DNA of 54,992 nt from Prosthecobacter debontii (GTDB taxonomy: Bacteria; Verrucomicrobiota; Verrucomicrobiia; Verrucomicrobiales; Verrucomicrobiaceae). Below, piece by piece: positions 1 through 7,845 of the stretch. Every line of letters starts with the position of its first letter. Within the stretch, counting starts at the first letter, position 1. Where the stretch lies: positions 1 to 54,992 of the forward strand of contig CAMAQH010000025.1 in assembly GCA_945860295.1 (NCBI GenBank), given 5' to 3'. Position numbers and translations under genes: made by a program. The notes under the pieces were generated by a model. The model saw only the letters and a program-made list of their open reading frames with translations. It was not told the DNA's origin and ran no database searches.

Positions 1-55
1 CCAAAGCCACTCGGGCTTTGAACTGCGGGTCGTGTCTTTTACGTTTGGCTTTCAC
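1..55 (-). CDS. IS3-family transposase OrfA, N-terminus (runs off left edge)
   Basis: Eighteen codons are visible, from a GTG at 55 leftwards, reading MKAKRKRHDPQFKARVAL. This matches the basic start of IS3-group OrfA proteins, which begin with a lysine/arginine-rich stretch followed by an F-K-A-R-V-A-L helix of the DNA-binding helix-turn-helix. OrfA normally acts with OrfB, the DDE integrase, through a programmed frameshift; the rest lies outside the window. A TTG a few codons upstream is an alternative start. The motif match is clear although the fragment is short. Confidence 0.75.
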   Translation of the reverse strand, partial: MKAKRKRHDPQFKARVAL

Positions 56-142
56 TTGGTTTTTGGGTGTCTGGGTTGTCGCTCCCAACCCGTAACCACC
101 ATAAACTCATAACTTCACTACCGGCCCGATTTTCGGGGTCCA
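1..142 (-). mobile_element. IS3-family element, one terminus (partial)
   Basis: The left edge carries one end of an insertion sequence. On the minus strand an IS3-type OrfA start is present (see next entry), and about 90 bp upstream of it lies a plausible IS terminus that reads TGGACCCCGAAAATCGGG on the minus strand. This begins with TG, as IS3-family ends do. To the right of base 142 the sequence immediately becomes homologous to the interior of a P-type ATPase, so 142/143 is the likely insertion junction. The exact boundary is inferred, since neither the other end nor a target duplication is in the window. Confidence 0.7.
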
Positions 143-753
143 CCTCACTCGGACGTGGCGACGGCGCGGACGCGTTGCTGACTCGCGATGGTGTGACGCT
201 GGCTGGTTTCCGCTTTCGTGACGAGCTGCGCGGTGAGTCGGTTGATGAAGTCCGAACGCTCCAACAGCGCGGTGTTTCCGTTCACATCCTAAGCGGTGAT
301 CGTGAAGCCAAGGTGGAGCATATAGCGGCTCAGCTTGGCTTGAAAAAAGAGGACTGGCAGGCAGGTCTGACGCCCGAACAAAAAGCAGCGTGGGTGACGC
401 AGCAGAATCACGATGACACGCTCTACATTGGAGACGGAGCCAATGATAGTCTCGCATTTGACGCTGCCCTTTGTGCGGGAAGTCCGGTCACGGGCCGCAG
501 CTTCCTGGAGCAAAAAGCAGACTTCTTTTTTCTGGGTCACAGCCTGCGTTTTGTCAGTGGGCTGATGGATGTCGCCCTTCTGCATCGACGCGCCACGCGC
601 CGTGTGTTTGCCTTCTCGGTGACCTATAACGTCGTCACCGTCATTGCGGGTCTCATGGGACATCTCAGCCCTCTTGCCGCCGCCATTCTCATGCCACTGA
701 GTTCGGTGGCTACGTTGAGCATCGTGGCACTGACGTTTGCTGGTAAAAAGTAG
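143..753 (+). pseudogene. 5'-truncated heavy-metal P-type ATPase
   Basis: This frame encodes the C-terminal part of a P1B-type metal-transporting ATPase. It covers the second half of the HAD phosphorylation domain, with the SGDR motif, the GDGANDSLAF hinge motif that binds Mg2+, and the last two membrane helices ending near TFAGKK. The actuator domain, the DKTGT phosphorylation site and the metal-binding CPC membrane helix are all missing. The frame continues leftwards to a GTG at 67, but those codons belong to the IS3 end, so the ATPase has no start of its own. I read it as a gene interrupted by the insertion. It may still be translated from within the element, but it could not pump ions. 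Confidence 0.8.
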
Positions 754-783
754 ACTTTAAATAAGCCATCGTTGGTTAGCGAT

Positions 784-1896
784 CTAATCCCAAACGATCA
801 AACTGCGGGCCACCTCGCCACGCTCTAGGGCTGCGTAGGCTTCGTTGATTTCATCGAGACGCCAAGTGCGGGTGAGCAGTTCGTCGAGCTTGAGCGCACC
901 TGTTTGATGCAGATCCATCAGCCGTGGCAGGTCGATGCGTGGCCGCATGGAGCCGTATAGGCTACCCTTCAGCGTCTTTTCGGCATAGAGCAGTTGGTTG
1001 GTGTTGATGCGCGCGCGTGCATCCCCACGGCTGATACCGGTGACGACGCAGGTGCCGCCTTTGCGGAGGGAATCAAAAGCTTGCTCAATAGGCTCTGGCA
1101 GGCCGATGGCTTCAAAGGTGAATTCCGCGCCGAGTCCGCCGGTGAGTTCTTTGATCGCTTTCACGGGATCGCAGGTGCTGCTGTCGATGAAGTGCGTGGC
1201 ACCCATCACGCGAGCATGGCGTTCTTTGCCCGCCACCGTGTCCACGGCGATGATTTGCCGCGCGCTGATCATGCGCGCTCCTTGGATAATGTTTAGCCCG
1301 ATGCCGCCGCAGCCAAACACCGCCACTGTTGCCCCAAGCCGCACCTGTGCCGCGTGAGTGACTGCGCCGATGCCGGTGATGACACCGCAACTAATCAGCG
1401 CCGCTTTCCACAGCGGAAAATCAGGGTCGATCTTCACCACCGCACCCTCAGGCATGGTGGACATGGAGCTAAAGGTCGAGACGCCGGCGTAGTGGAGAAT
1501 GCTGTCTCCGCGCGAGTTACGGAAGCGCGTCTTGCCATCCGGCATCAGACCCGTGAAACGCATGGCGGTGCCCAGATCACATAGCGCAGGCCTGCCCTGC
1601 TGGCAGAAGTCGCAGCGCCCGCAAGAGGAGCGCCAAATCGGTATCACGTGATCCCCTGGCGCCACACTGATCACACTCGGACCGACTGCCTCCACGATGC
1701 CCGCCCCTTCATGCCCGAGAATTATCGGCGTTGGCATGGGCAGGTCACCCTTCATCACATGAAGATCACTGTGACATACCCCAGCCGCTTTCATTCGCAC
1801 CAAGACTTCACCCGCCTGCGGCGGAAGAACCTCGACCTCCTCGATGACGAGTGGCTTGCCTGATTCATAGAGGACGGCGGCGAGTGCGGTGGGCAT
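784..1896 (-). CDS. Zinc-dependent alcohol dehydrogenase (MDR family)
   Basis: This is a 370-residue medium-chain NAD(P)-dependent alcohol dehydrogenase. Catalytic-zinc ligands are visible as Cys41 (GVCHSDLH), His62-Glu63 (GHEGAG) and Cys170. The structural zinc site is Cys92, 95, 98 and 106, and the dinucleotide-binding glycine motif GCGGIG lies at 195-200. The C-terminus ends with the usual ARSLIVWD-type strand. The frame is open back to 2112, but the upstream 72 residues do not resemble the family, so I start at the ATG at 1896. Members oxidise alcohols or S-hydroxymethyl thiols; the substrate cannot be told from sequence. It stands alone between two mobile-element remnants. Confidence 0.88.
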   Translation of the reverse strand: MPTALAAVLYESGKPLVIEEVEVLPPQAGEVLVRMKAAGVCHSDLHVMKGDLPMPTPIILGHEGAGIVEAVGPSVISVAPGDHVIPIWRSSCGRCDFCQQGRPALCDLGTAMRFTGLMPDGKTRFRNSRGDSILHYAGVSTFSSMSTMPEGAVVKIDPDFPLWKAALISCGVITGIGAVTHAAQVRLGATVAVFGCGGIGLNIIQGARMISARQIIAVDTVAGKERHARVMGATHFIDSSTCDPVKAIKELTGGLGAEFTFEAIGLPEPIEQAFDSLRKGGTCVVTGISRGDARARINTNQLLYAEKTLKGSLYGSMRPRIDLPRLMDLHQTGALKLDELLTRTWRLDEINEAYAALERGEVARSLIVWD

Positions 1897-2191
1897 GGGG
1901 AAAGCAGAGGCAGACGGTATCTCCAGCAAGCAGAAAATTCGCTTTCTTGGCCTCAGCGCGTAGAGCATGGCGTGAGGCTTCAGCTGAAGGCGGACTGCGA
2001 CGATGCAACTAATCCACAAATCAGGAGGTGCTAGAATACTTGGCGCATCAACCCGTTGTGCAATGAACGGTCTCCTTTGCGCGGCAATGTAGATGGGGTT
2101 TTGACACGTCATTCATAGCGAAGAACACGCCCCCAAAAGGCGGGCAGTGCAAGGCTGAAGCCTTTGACAGAACTGACTTCAGCCCCCTCTA

Positions 2192-2503
2192 TTGGCCACG
2201 CTCACCCTGGATGTATTGAGGACTTCACTCGCACACCCGGGCTGGGTTTCGTCACGCTTGTGGTGCTCCAATTGCGCGTCATGCTTAGCAGCCTGGAATT
2301 GTAATCTCGAAGAGCTTCTTGAGGCGATCGATGGGCCTGCGGAGGCTTTTGTCATGGCCTCAGCGCTGAGTCAGGCGCGGGCCAAGCTGCTGTGGCATGG
2401 ACTGAAGGGCCAGCTTGGATCAGCCATACAAGCTTTGGACGGCTGCTTTAAGTGTTCCCGATGTCTGAAACGCCCAGCTAGCGCAACACGCCCAAGCCTC
2501 TGA
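2192..2503 (+). pseudogene. Probable remnant of an IS4-type transposase N-terminus
   Basis: This 103-codon frame begins with TTG and has no ribosome-binding site. Its middle (around SALSQARAKLLWHGLKG) resembles the N-terminal segment of IS4-family transposases, where an S-A-x-S-x-A-R-x-K-L pattern is usual. No DDE residues follow and the frame ends after a short cysteine-rich tail unlike the family. I interpret it as a decayed transposase fragment. A chance open frame is the alternative. The neighbouring IS3 end shows that the region does attract insertions. Confidence 0.4.
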
Positions 2504-2549
2504 CAAAACTTGTGAACTCTTTAACTTAACGACATTGACTGCTTATTTG

Positions 2550-3647
2550 TTAATCTTGCAAGTTTGGTGGCGGTTGGAAAAGGTAGTTACGCCAAAGACC
2601 CGCATCACCTTGGTGGCCATCTTCTGCTGCGTGGATGATGTTTACCATCTCCCGAGAGCTTACGTAGTGCAGGCGAAAACCTTCTTTTTTTGCAAACTGC
2701 AGTAGTTCATCATGAAAACGTTGGCACTCCGCGCCCAGGACCGATGCATGGTTCCGTTCCGGAGCACCATGGGTGTGTAATTTAATGAAACACCAAGACT
2801 CTGCGCCCTCAACGCCAATATGCGTATCACTCCATTGTTTAAATCGTCTGAGTGTCGGGGGGTTGACCGGCCCGAGGTCCGAATTTTCAACCCTAGGCAG
2901 CACGCCCCATTTACGCCGACTCCAATCCAGCAAGAGAGGGCCCTGGACCAACAAAAGGTGATCCATATTTCCACGCATGGCTGAGGTATTATTTACGCCT
3001 GTAGCAACATGTGTGCCGCGGTGATGTGAACAGCCAGCTAATGTGCTTTGAGAATAGTATAGGCGGTTCACGATTGGGGCCTGAGTGCGATGAGGAGCAG
3101 ATGGCATGGTGAGGTCTGCGTAGCATCCAGCCTGTTTAAGAATAGCCAACTCACCGCGAACTCCACAACCCTCTCCTTTTGGGTCAGAGTCATCAAGCGC
3201 CCAGTTGCCATGAATAAATCCGAATGCAGGGTTTCCAGTGGCATCGTTACCGAGCAAACCATGTTTGCGCAAATTCACTTTTCCCAACTCAATGGTGTTA
3301 CAAAAGTTGTCCGCATTATCACGATCATGATGAAGATGGATTTCGGTTTCGTTCATCGTTTTCACGCATAGTTCTGCAAGTGAATGGATCACATCAGTGT
3401 CGTATTGCTCAATGGGGTAGAAAAAGGTATGCCGCGGTGTCTGCCCATCATGATCTTTATTTGAGCTGAGGCGGGGAAGACATTCATGCCAGATTGCCAT
3501 GCGACGCATCGCTCCGGCTTTATTTGTGTGATGAAAAGGCTCAAAATGGTCGCAGACTGACAGCATGACATCGGTTGGACGACATTTTGGTCGAGAATTA
3601 AGATGCGAGTAGAAAGGCAGTAGCCATTTATGAAATGCTTTGAACAT
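2550..3647 (-). CDS. Polysaccharide-deacetylase-like protein
   Basis: The 365-residue product has the look of the deacetylase/TIM-barrel fold common in glycan clusters: a D-H pair near the N-terminus (VCDHFEPF, 31-38), a histidine-rich strand (EIHLHHDRDN, 102-111), and a GFIHGNWALDDS segment near 143-154 followed by CGVRGELAIL. No signal peptide is seen, so a cytoplasmic role is likely. Substrate and activity are not established; the family assignment rests on motif pattern only. It is the most downstream gene of the minus-strand glycan locus and is separated from it by two small plus-strand genes. Confidence 0.6.
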   Translation of the reverse strand: MFKAFHKWLLPFYSHLNSRPKCRPTDVMLSVCDHFEPFHHTNKAGAMRRMAIWHECLPRLSSNKDHDGQTPRHTFFYPIEQYDTDVIHSLAELCVKTMNETEIHLHHDRDNADNFCNTIELGKVNLRKHGLLGNDATGNPAFGFIHGNWALDDSDPKGEGCGVRGELAILKQAGCYADLTMPSAPHRTQAPIVNRLYYSQSTLAGCSHHRGTHVATGVNNTSAMRGNMDHLLLVQGPLLLDWSRRKWGVLPRVENSDLGPVNPPTLRRFKQWSDTHIGVEGAESWCFIKLHTHGAPERNHASVLGAECQRFHDELLQFAKKEGFRLHYVSSREMVNIIHAAEDGHQGDAGLWRNYLFQPPPNLQD

Positions 3648-3851
3648 AATTTATGGGTCTATTTCCAGCGTTTAGACCAGTTTCAACAAGAGTTCAAAAG
3701 TGATGAACGGCTTTGCTTGAGTGTTGGGTTATGATCGGGGAACCATGAAGTCACCGCCATGCTCGATTATATTTGAAATTTAACTTGCTGATTAGATAAA
3801 TAAATTTTATCTAGGAAGTATTGGCTTTATACAAATAAAATTTCACTTATC
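3648..3851. promoter_or_regulatory. Divergent AT-rich intergenic region
   Basis: This AT-rich gap lies between the minus-strand deacetylase-like gene and the plus-strand lipoprotein gene, so it should contain promoters for both directions. A small inverted repeat GATAAA/TTTATC with a 5-nt spacer lies at about 3796-3812. No strong consensus promoter could be fixed by eye. Confidence 0.35.
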
Positions 3852-4121
3852 ATGACAGCGCTTTTTAAATCCGCCAAAATTTTGTGCTCACTGGTTACTA
3901 CAGTTCTAGTCATGAATTCCTGTTCTACAGGAACTTTTCGTACATCCAGTAGTGCAGGTCCCTTTCGTTCACCAGGAACAACTGACTTAGACATTGCATC
4001 GCAGGAGTTAGCCCGTGCCGAAGCATTAGATGAAAATCCCGAGACGCCTTATTTTGGCCGAGGCCCGGTTCAGCGTAAGACGATATCTCCAAGAAATAGC
4101 GGTGTTTCTCGTGGACTCTAA
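3852..4121 (+). CDS. Small putative lipoprotein
   Basis: This 89-residue protein has a short basic start, a hydrophobic stretch (about 8-22) and the lipobox-like LVMNSC, suggesting lipidation at Cys24. The remaining 65 residues are Ser/Pro/Arg-rich, have no recognisable domain and are probably disordered. The start is an ATG after an AT-rich leader. It lies 21 bp upstream of a pilin-signal ORF on the same strand, suggesting co-transcription. The function is unknown. The composition suits an envelope-attached accessory protein, but that is inference. Confidence 0.6.
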   Translation: MTALFKSAKILCSLVTTVLVMNSCSTGTFRTSSSAGPFRSPGTTDLDIASQELARAEALDENPETPYFGRGPVQRKTISPRNSGVSRGL

Positions 4122-4142
4122 GTTTCAAAGATCTCCCCAATT

Positions 4143-4340
4143 TTGAAGTACTCCTACCATTCTCGTGCTAATCGTGGTTTTTCACTCATTGAGGCGTTGT
4201 CCTTTCTTGTTTGCTTAGTTCTTCTAACTCTTTTGATCTTGAGTGGATTAAAACTTGATTGGCCAGCTTCCACTATTTTCAACGAGCCTGATGTTCCTGA
4301 ATCCATTCCAGCGATCATTGATGAGCCATTCAAAGGCTGA
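4143..4340 (+). CDS. Short protein with type IV prepilin-like N-terminus
   Basis: This is a 65-residue ORF starting at TTG. Residues 12-16 read GFSLIE, the classic prepilin peptidase recognition site (cleavage after Gly, Phe at +1, Glu at +5), followed by a hydrophobic helix to about residue 37. A true pilin or pseudopilin has a further 70 or more residues of globular domain. Here only about 28 acidic and proline-rich residues follow, so it could be a minimal pseudopilin or a truncated gene. There is no clear ribosome-binding site, so translational coupling to the preceding lipoprotein gene is possible. No pilus machinery genes occur in the window. Confidence 0.55.
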   Translation: MKYSYHSRANRGFSLIEALSFLVCLVLLTLLILSGLKLDWPASTIFNEPDVPESIPAIIDEPFKG

Positions 4341-4503
4341 TATCTTAACTACAATTCAATAATTGGATTGCCCGAAAGCGTTTTTTCTCACAGGTTCGCA
4401 GAAATCGGTGATTGCTACACCTCACGAAAATCGTTAGAAAATTCTACTTCTAAAAAAGCCCAGCAGCATCACATTGGGTTGGGTTTCAGGCAATGGTTGT
4501 TAG
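4341..4503. terminator. Convergent gap with weak terminator-like hairpin
   Basis: This gap lies between the convergent ends of the pilin-signal ORF and the glycosyltransferase. At 4452-4480, read on the minus strand, a short imperfect stem (AACCCA / TGGGCT) is followed by a run of six T. This would serve the minus-strand glycosyltransferase transcript. Nothing else was recognised. Confidence 0.35.
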
Positions 4504-5796
4504 TCAAAAAGAACTCGAATATTTATACTTAAGAAGATCTAGGGCTGCTTGAAAATGTGTCTGTTGTTCAAAATCTAAATATTCTGGATAGGGGTTCCAG
4601 CGAAATTTGGACAAATCAGAATTCCAAGGTCGCCTCGTTTCGAGTGATAATTTGCACATGAATTCATTCAACTTACGACAGGATTGGATGTAGGATATGT
4701 TCTCGCTTGCCCAGAGACGGGGTTGAAAATTCGCTGAACGCTCCAAAAAATCTGGCAACTGACGGTAAAGCTTTCCAGGGTCGAAACGCATTCCAGTCAT
4801 TGAGTTAACGTGGGTAAGTGCGCCGACATGAGCGTCTTTCCTGATGCCAATAGGACAGTCAGCAAACAGAGATTCAGTAGCAGCCACACAACTTCCCTCT
4901 CTACGAGATAGAATGACGGCGGCACGAGAGTCGCACTGCATTTCATGGACCTTTTCAACAGGCAAACTTTCGTAAATTTCAAGGTCTCTGCGGACGCCGA
5001 GTGAACGCGCTAAGTGCTGAAGACTCTCTTTAGTATAAGTTCCCTCACGTTGACCTATGAGGACAATTCTAGCAGACTTCGGAAGAAAAGGCAGGGCCGC
5101 GAATAATTCAAAGTGCCGCTTAAAGGGCGCCCAATTGGCCACCATAAGAAGATCAATCTGACGCTGGTTTCGTGGCTTTGGATTGAAGCAGTTTGGATCT
5201 AACCAATCACAGGCGGAGAGAACAGGCGGACAGACAATACGCTCATTGAAGGCGACCAATTTTTCAATCTCGGCATTTCCGCTGGGCAAAACCACGATCG
5301 GGCCAGGAACACGCGCCAATATTTCGTTTAACAGGCGATAGTCGGTGGGGGACCAACTCGTGCCCCAGATCACGTCATAGCTTTCATTGAAACTCTGCCA
5401 GTCATCGATCTGCGTCAGTAATCGAAACCAGTTATACTCAAACTGAATCAGCAGCACGCCTTTCTCACCCCCTGGGCCTGGCTCCTTCAGCAATAAGCTC
5501 CGATTGATCTGGGTCTGCTCCTTTAGTTTATCGAGATATCGGCTCCACCCCTCAGGGTTGAGTTTCTCACGAACTGCAATCACTGGAGTTGCAGGCTGAC
5601 CGTGCTTCCAATGCTTCCATAAATAACGTGACTCACTGCGTTGAAATGCAGAGGTCTCCAGTTGAGCTTTCCGTTTAGGTTCCTTTGTGAATGCAGCTTG
5701 TGATCGCAGAAATACAGATGCTAAATTCCGCAAATGGCTGCTATTAGAAACCGAATCTTTCAATTTGTGGCGTAATAGGGTCAAAGCGGAAGTCAT
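4504..5796 (-). CDS. Glycosyltransferase, GT4-like (GT-B fold)
   Basis: This 430-residue protein has a C-terminal half typical of GT-B group 1 transferases: a DLLMVANWAPFKRH strand-loop (215-228), VLIGQREG (245-252) and the donor-binding segment SRREGSCVAATES (297-309), which ends in an E-x7-E-like pattern (Glu300, Glu308). The N-terminal 110 residues are less conserved. It would transfer a sugar from a nucleotide donor in the cytoplasm during surface-glycan assembly; donor and acceptor are unknown. It starts 8 bp after the stop of the EEP-family gene, indicating one transcript. Confidence 0.78.
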   Translation of the reverse strand: MTSALTLLRHKLKDSVSNSSHLRNLASVFLRSQAAFTKEPKRKAQLETSAFQRSESRYLWKHWKHGQPATPVIAVREKLNPEGWSRYLDKLKEQTQINRSLLLKEPGPGGEKGVLLIQFEYNWFRLLTQIDDWQSFNESYDVIWGTSWSPTDYRLLNEILARVPGPIVVLPSGNAEIEKLVAFNERIVCPPVLSACDWLDPNCFNPKPRNQRQIDLLMVANWAPFKRHFELFAALPFLPKSARIVLIGQREGTYTKESLQHLARSLGVRRDLEIYESLPVEKVHEMQCDSRAAVILSRREGSCVAATESLFADCPIGIRKDAHVGALTHVNSMTGMRFDPGKLYRQLPDFLERSANFQPRLWASENISYIQSCRKLNEFMCKLSLETRRPWNSDLSKFRWNPYPEYLDFEQQTHFQAALDLLKYKYSSSF

Positions 5797-5804
5797 GAGT
5801 CGTC

Positions 5805-6893
5805 TCAGTTACTCTTTTTGTAGGCAGCAAATACGGCGAGATGCTGAGAGGTTCGTCCTGTCTCGGTTTCCTGGCTCACTAGCTCCCATTCTTTTCCCGC
5901 TAAAATACGGTCTAGCCTTAGCCATGGCCTGAGGAGTGCCACAGGATTTCCTGTCTCTCCTGGGAAGCTGTAACCATAGCCACGCCCCCCTTCCTCGTGA
6001 CTGTCATGCAAAGAGGCCGCATAGAGCCTATGGGCAGGTCCTAAAGCTGGAGAATTGAAATCGCCGGTCACCAAAACGGGTATTTTTTCAGCGGTCATCC
6101 GTTCCACCAATTGACGATTCAAAGCCAACAAACCGTCCCAATACTTCTGATACTCGGCCCGTTTGCGCCCCCACTCCGTGCCGGGCAATCCAATCACGCC
6201 AAGAAGGAAAGCGCCTCGACGGTAAAAACTAAGGGTGTCACGAGGCGTAGGCAAGTGGACGTTGTACAAAGCAAGAGTCCCAGAGGGGCCATCGATTTCA
6301 AAACGCGCAGCAACTGTCACTGTTTCAGATTTGGGCAAACTGAGCGAGACAGGGAAGCTGATGGACTCAGTGGCGCGAACCGGGAAACGGCTAAGAACGA
6401 GAAACTCACCCATACTAGCAGCAAGCGGTAGATCCGCATACTCTGGGGCAGCTTGATAGCTGACCAATCGGCGAGCTGCGTCCTGAAATGCGATCACGTT
6501 AGGCTGCACCCTGTTTTTGAAAGGTTGCAGGCTTTGTCCACCAGCCTGTCCACGATTCCAACTGAGCACTCGGATTTCCGCCTGTGCTTGAAGGTCTGAT
6601 TTGGGCGTAATTAACTCATAGCCAAGCCACGGCCCCCAATAAACGAGGATCAGTAACAAGGCGCACAAACCGTAGCTAGGCCTGACCACTAGCAAAAGCG
6701 GGGCCATGATGGCTAGCGGTAGCGCCCAGATCCACCCTGGTAAGTAGATTAAAAAAGCGGTCATTAGGTTGTGTTGGCCAATCCACTCTATTGACAATGC
6801 AATCACGATCAATCCGAGTGCTGCAAACCCACTTAAATAAAGCGTGATGGTTCGAAAAATCCAAAATAATACGGCTTTTAAGTTAGGTGGCAT
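5805..6893 (-). CDS. Membrane-anchored endonuclease/exonuclease/phosphatase-family protein
   Basis: Residues 1-95 hold about three membrane helices. The remainder is an EEP-fold domain: VLSWNRGQ (Asn113), YNVHLPTP (His213), VTGDFNSP (Asp278, Asn280), LRLDRIL (Asp328) and a terminal SQH (349-351) where the family usually has SDH. The usual metal-binding Q-E is Q137-D138. The domain would face the periplasm and cleave a phosphodiester or phosphoester; many such membrane-bound relatives have unknown substrates. The two substitutions in catalytic motifs make activity uncertain. It sits in a glycan locus and could act on lipid-linked intermediates, but that is speculative. Confidence 0.75.
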   Translation of the reverse strand: MPPNLKAVLFWIFRTITLYLSGFAALGLIVIALSIEWIGQHNLMTAFLIYLPGWIWALPLAIMAPLLLVVRPSYGLCALLLILVYWGPWLGYELITPKSDLQAQAEIRVLSWNRGQAGGQSLQPFKNRVQPNVIAFQDAARRLVSYQAAPEYADLPLAASMGEFLVLSRFPVRATESISFPVSLSLPKSETVTVAARFEIDGPSGTLALYNVHLPTPRDTLSFYRRGAFLLGVIGLPGTEWGRKRAEYQKYWDGLLALNRQLVERMTAEKIPVLVTGDFNSPALGPAHRLYAASLHDSHEEGGRGYGYSFPGETGNPVALLRPWLRLDRILAGKEWELVSQETETGRTSQHLAVFAAYKKSN

Positions 6894-6939
6894 GTAGGTG
6901 CGTTAATAGACGAAGAAGCAATGGGCTGTGGCATATACT

Positions 6940-6973
6940 AAAAAGCAGGCTCGCTTGCGCTCGCCTGCTTTTA
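6940..6973. terminator. Strong bidirectional hairpin terminator
   Basis: A perfect 10-bp stem is formed by AAAAGCAGGC (6941-6950) and GCCTGCTTTT (6963-6972) around a 12-nt loop, with A and T tracts on its two flanks. It lies 37 bases downstream of the minus-strand methyltransferase stop at 7010 and separates that gene from the EEP-family gene, whose start is at 6893. Confidence 0.8.
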
Positions 6974-7009
6974 TTTCTTGTGATTTTGTGGTCCGATCAA
7001 GTGATCGTT

Positions 7010-7708
7010 TTAGATCCTCTGAAAGATAGCGATGTTGGGTGCATAACCCCAAGGCTTCCACTCGGGGTGCTCATGTAGAATCTTTTGACAGACGCGATTT
7101 ACGCCAGGGAATAAGTCCACGTCATGAAAGGCGACCATGCCACCAACAGGCACCAAACTACCCCACGCGATGAAGTCGTACCAAGCATGCACGTATTCGT
7201 GGATAGCATCAATGAAGACAAGGCTCACGGGCGCGCCTCCCCAACTATCAAAAGCTGGATCGGACGCGGCACGGATCATCCGCACGTTTGACAACCCGGC
7301 CGTGTGAGTTTCAAAGTAAGCCAGATCCTTCGGATGACCGCCGTCACCCAAATAAGGATCGACCGCGATGACTTCACGCTTGGTGGCGCCAGCCATGCCG
7401 CGAGTAGTGATGCCTCGGAAGCTACCGATCTCGATGATGGGATGCGGCATCGATTCCGTGTGTTGGAGCGCGCCGATTAGCACCTTGAGCTGCTTGGTGG
7501 TGACCGAGGTATGCTCGAGTCGTTCACCGTATTCTTTTTCCACCTTAGCACCTGATTTTTCAAACGGCGGGATCAGCGAGATCTGGGTGATCTTGGCCAT
7601 CATTTGATGATAGCGACGGGGAATCGTCCAATGAAACAAACGGCTCATGCTGAACCGATGATGATTGCGCCACTCAGAGGGCTTTTGAGCAGGACTGATG
7701 GTGTTCAT
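7010..7708 (-). CDS. Class I SAM-dependent methyltransferase
   Basis: This 232-residue protein has the SAM-binding glycine motif EIGSFRG (93-99), an acidic strand end AVDPYL (115-120), VFIDAIHEY (164-172) and a late AFHDVD (194-199). The last two are the metal/acceptor His-Asp pattern of the Methyltransf_24/CmcI-TylF-like group. These enzymes commonly O-methylate sugars or small acceptors. The frame is open to 7879, but that part overlaps the previous gene and is not family-like, so I start at 7708. A strong terminator follows the stop, so this gene ends its transcript. Confidence 0.75.
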   Translation of the reverse strand: MNTISPAQKPSEWRNHHRFSMSRLFHWTIPRRYHQMMAKITQISLIPPFEKSGAKVEKEYGERLEHTSVTTKQLKVLIGALQHTESMPHPIIEIGSFRGITTRGMAGATKREVIAVDPYLGDGGHPKDLAYFETHTAGLSNVRMIRAASDPAFDSWGGAPVSLVFIDAIHEYVHAWYDFIAWGSLVPVGGMVAFHDVDLFPGVNRVCQKILHEHPEWKPWGYAPNIAIFQRI

Positions 7709-7845
7709 GTTTTGGGGATAAAGAGCTGGAGAGCGTAAGTTGGTAAAATCAGCCGTGGGCAATATAGAAACTTCAGTGAAGTTTTGCCGATTTGGCTTGG
7801 TATCACGAGTGAAAGCGTCAGTTTGGAAAAGGGAAAGAGCAGATG

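Noticed and set aside
2..20. 7-bp hairpin CAAAGCC/GGCTTTG near the left edge
   Set aside because: It falls inside the IS3 OrfA coding start, so it is probably a chance pairing and not a terminator.
107..663. Minus-strand open frames of 116 and 124 codons over the ATPase remnant
   Set aside because: They are antisense to a well-matched ATPase frame, resemble no family and have no start signal.
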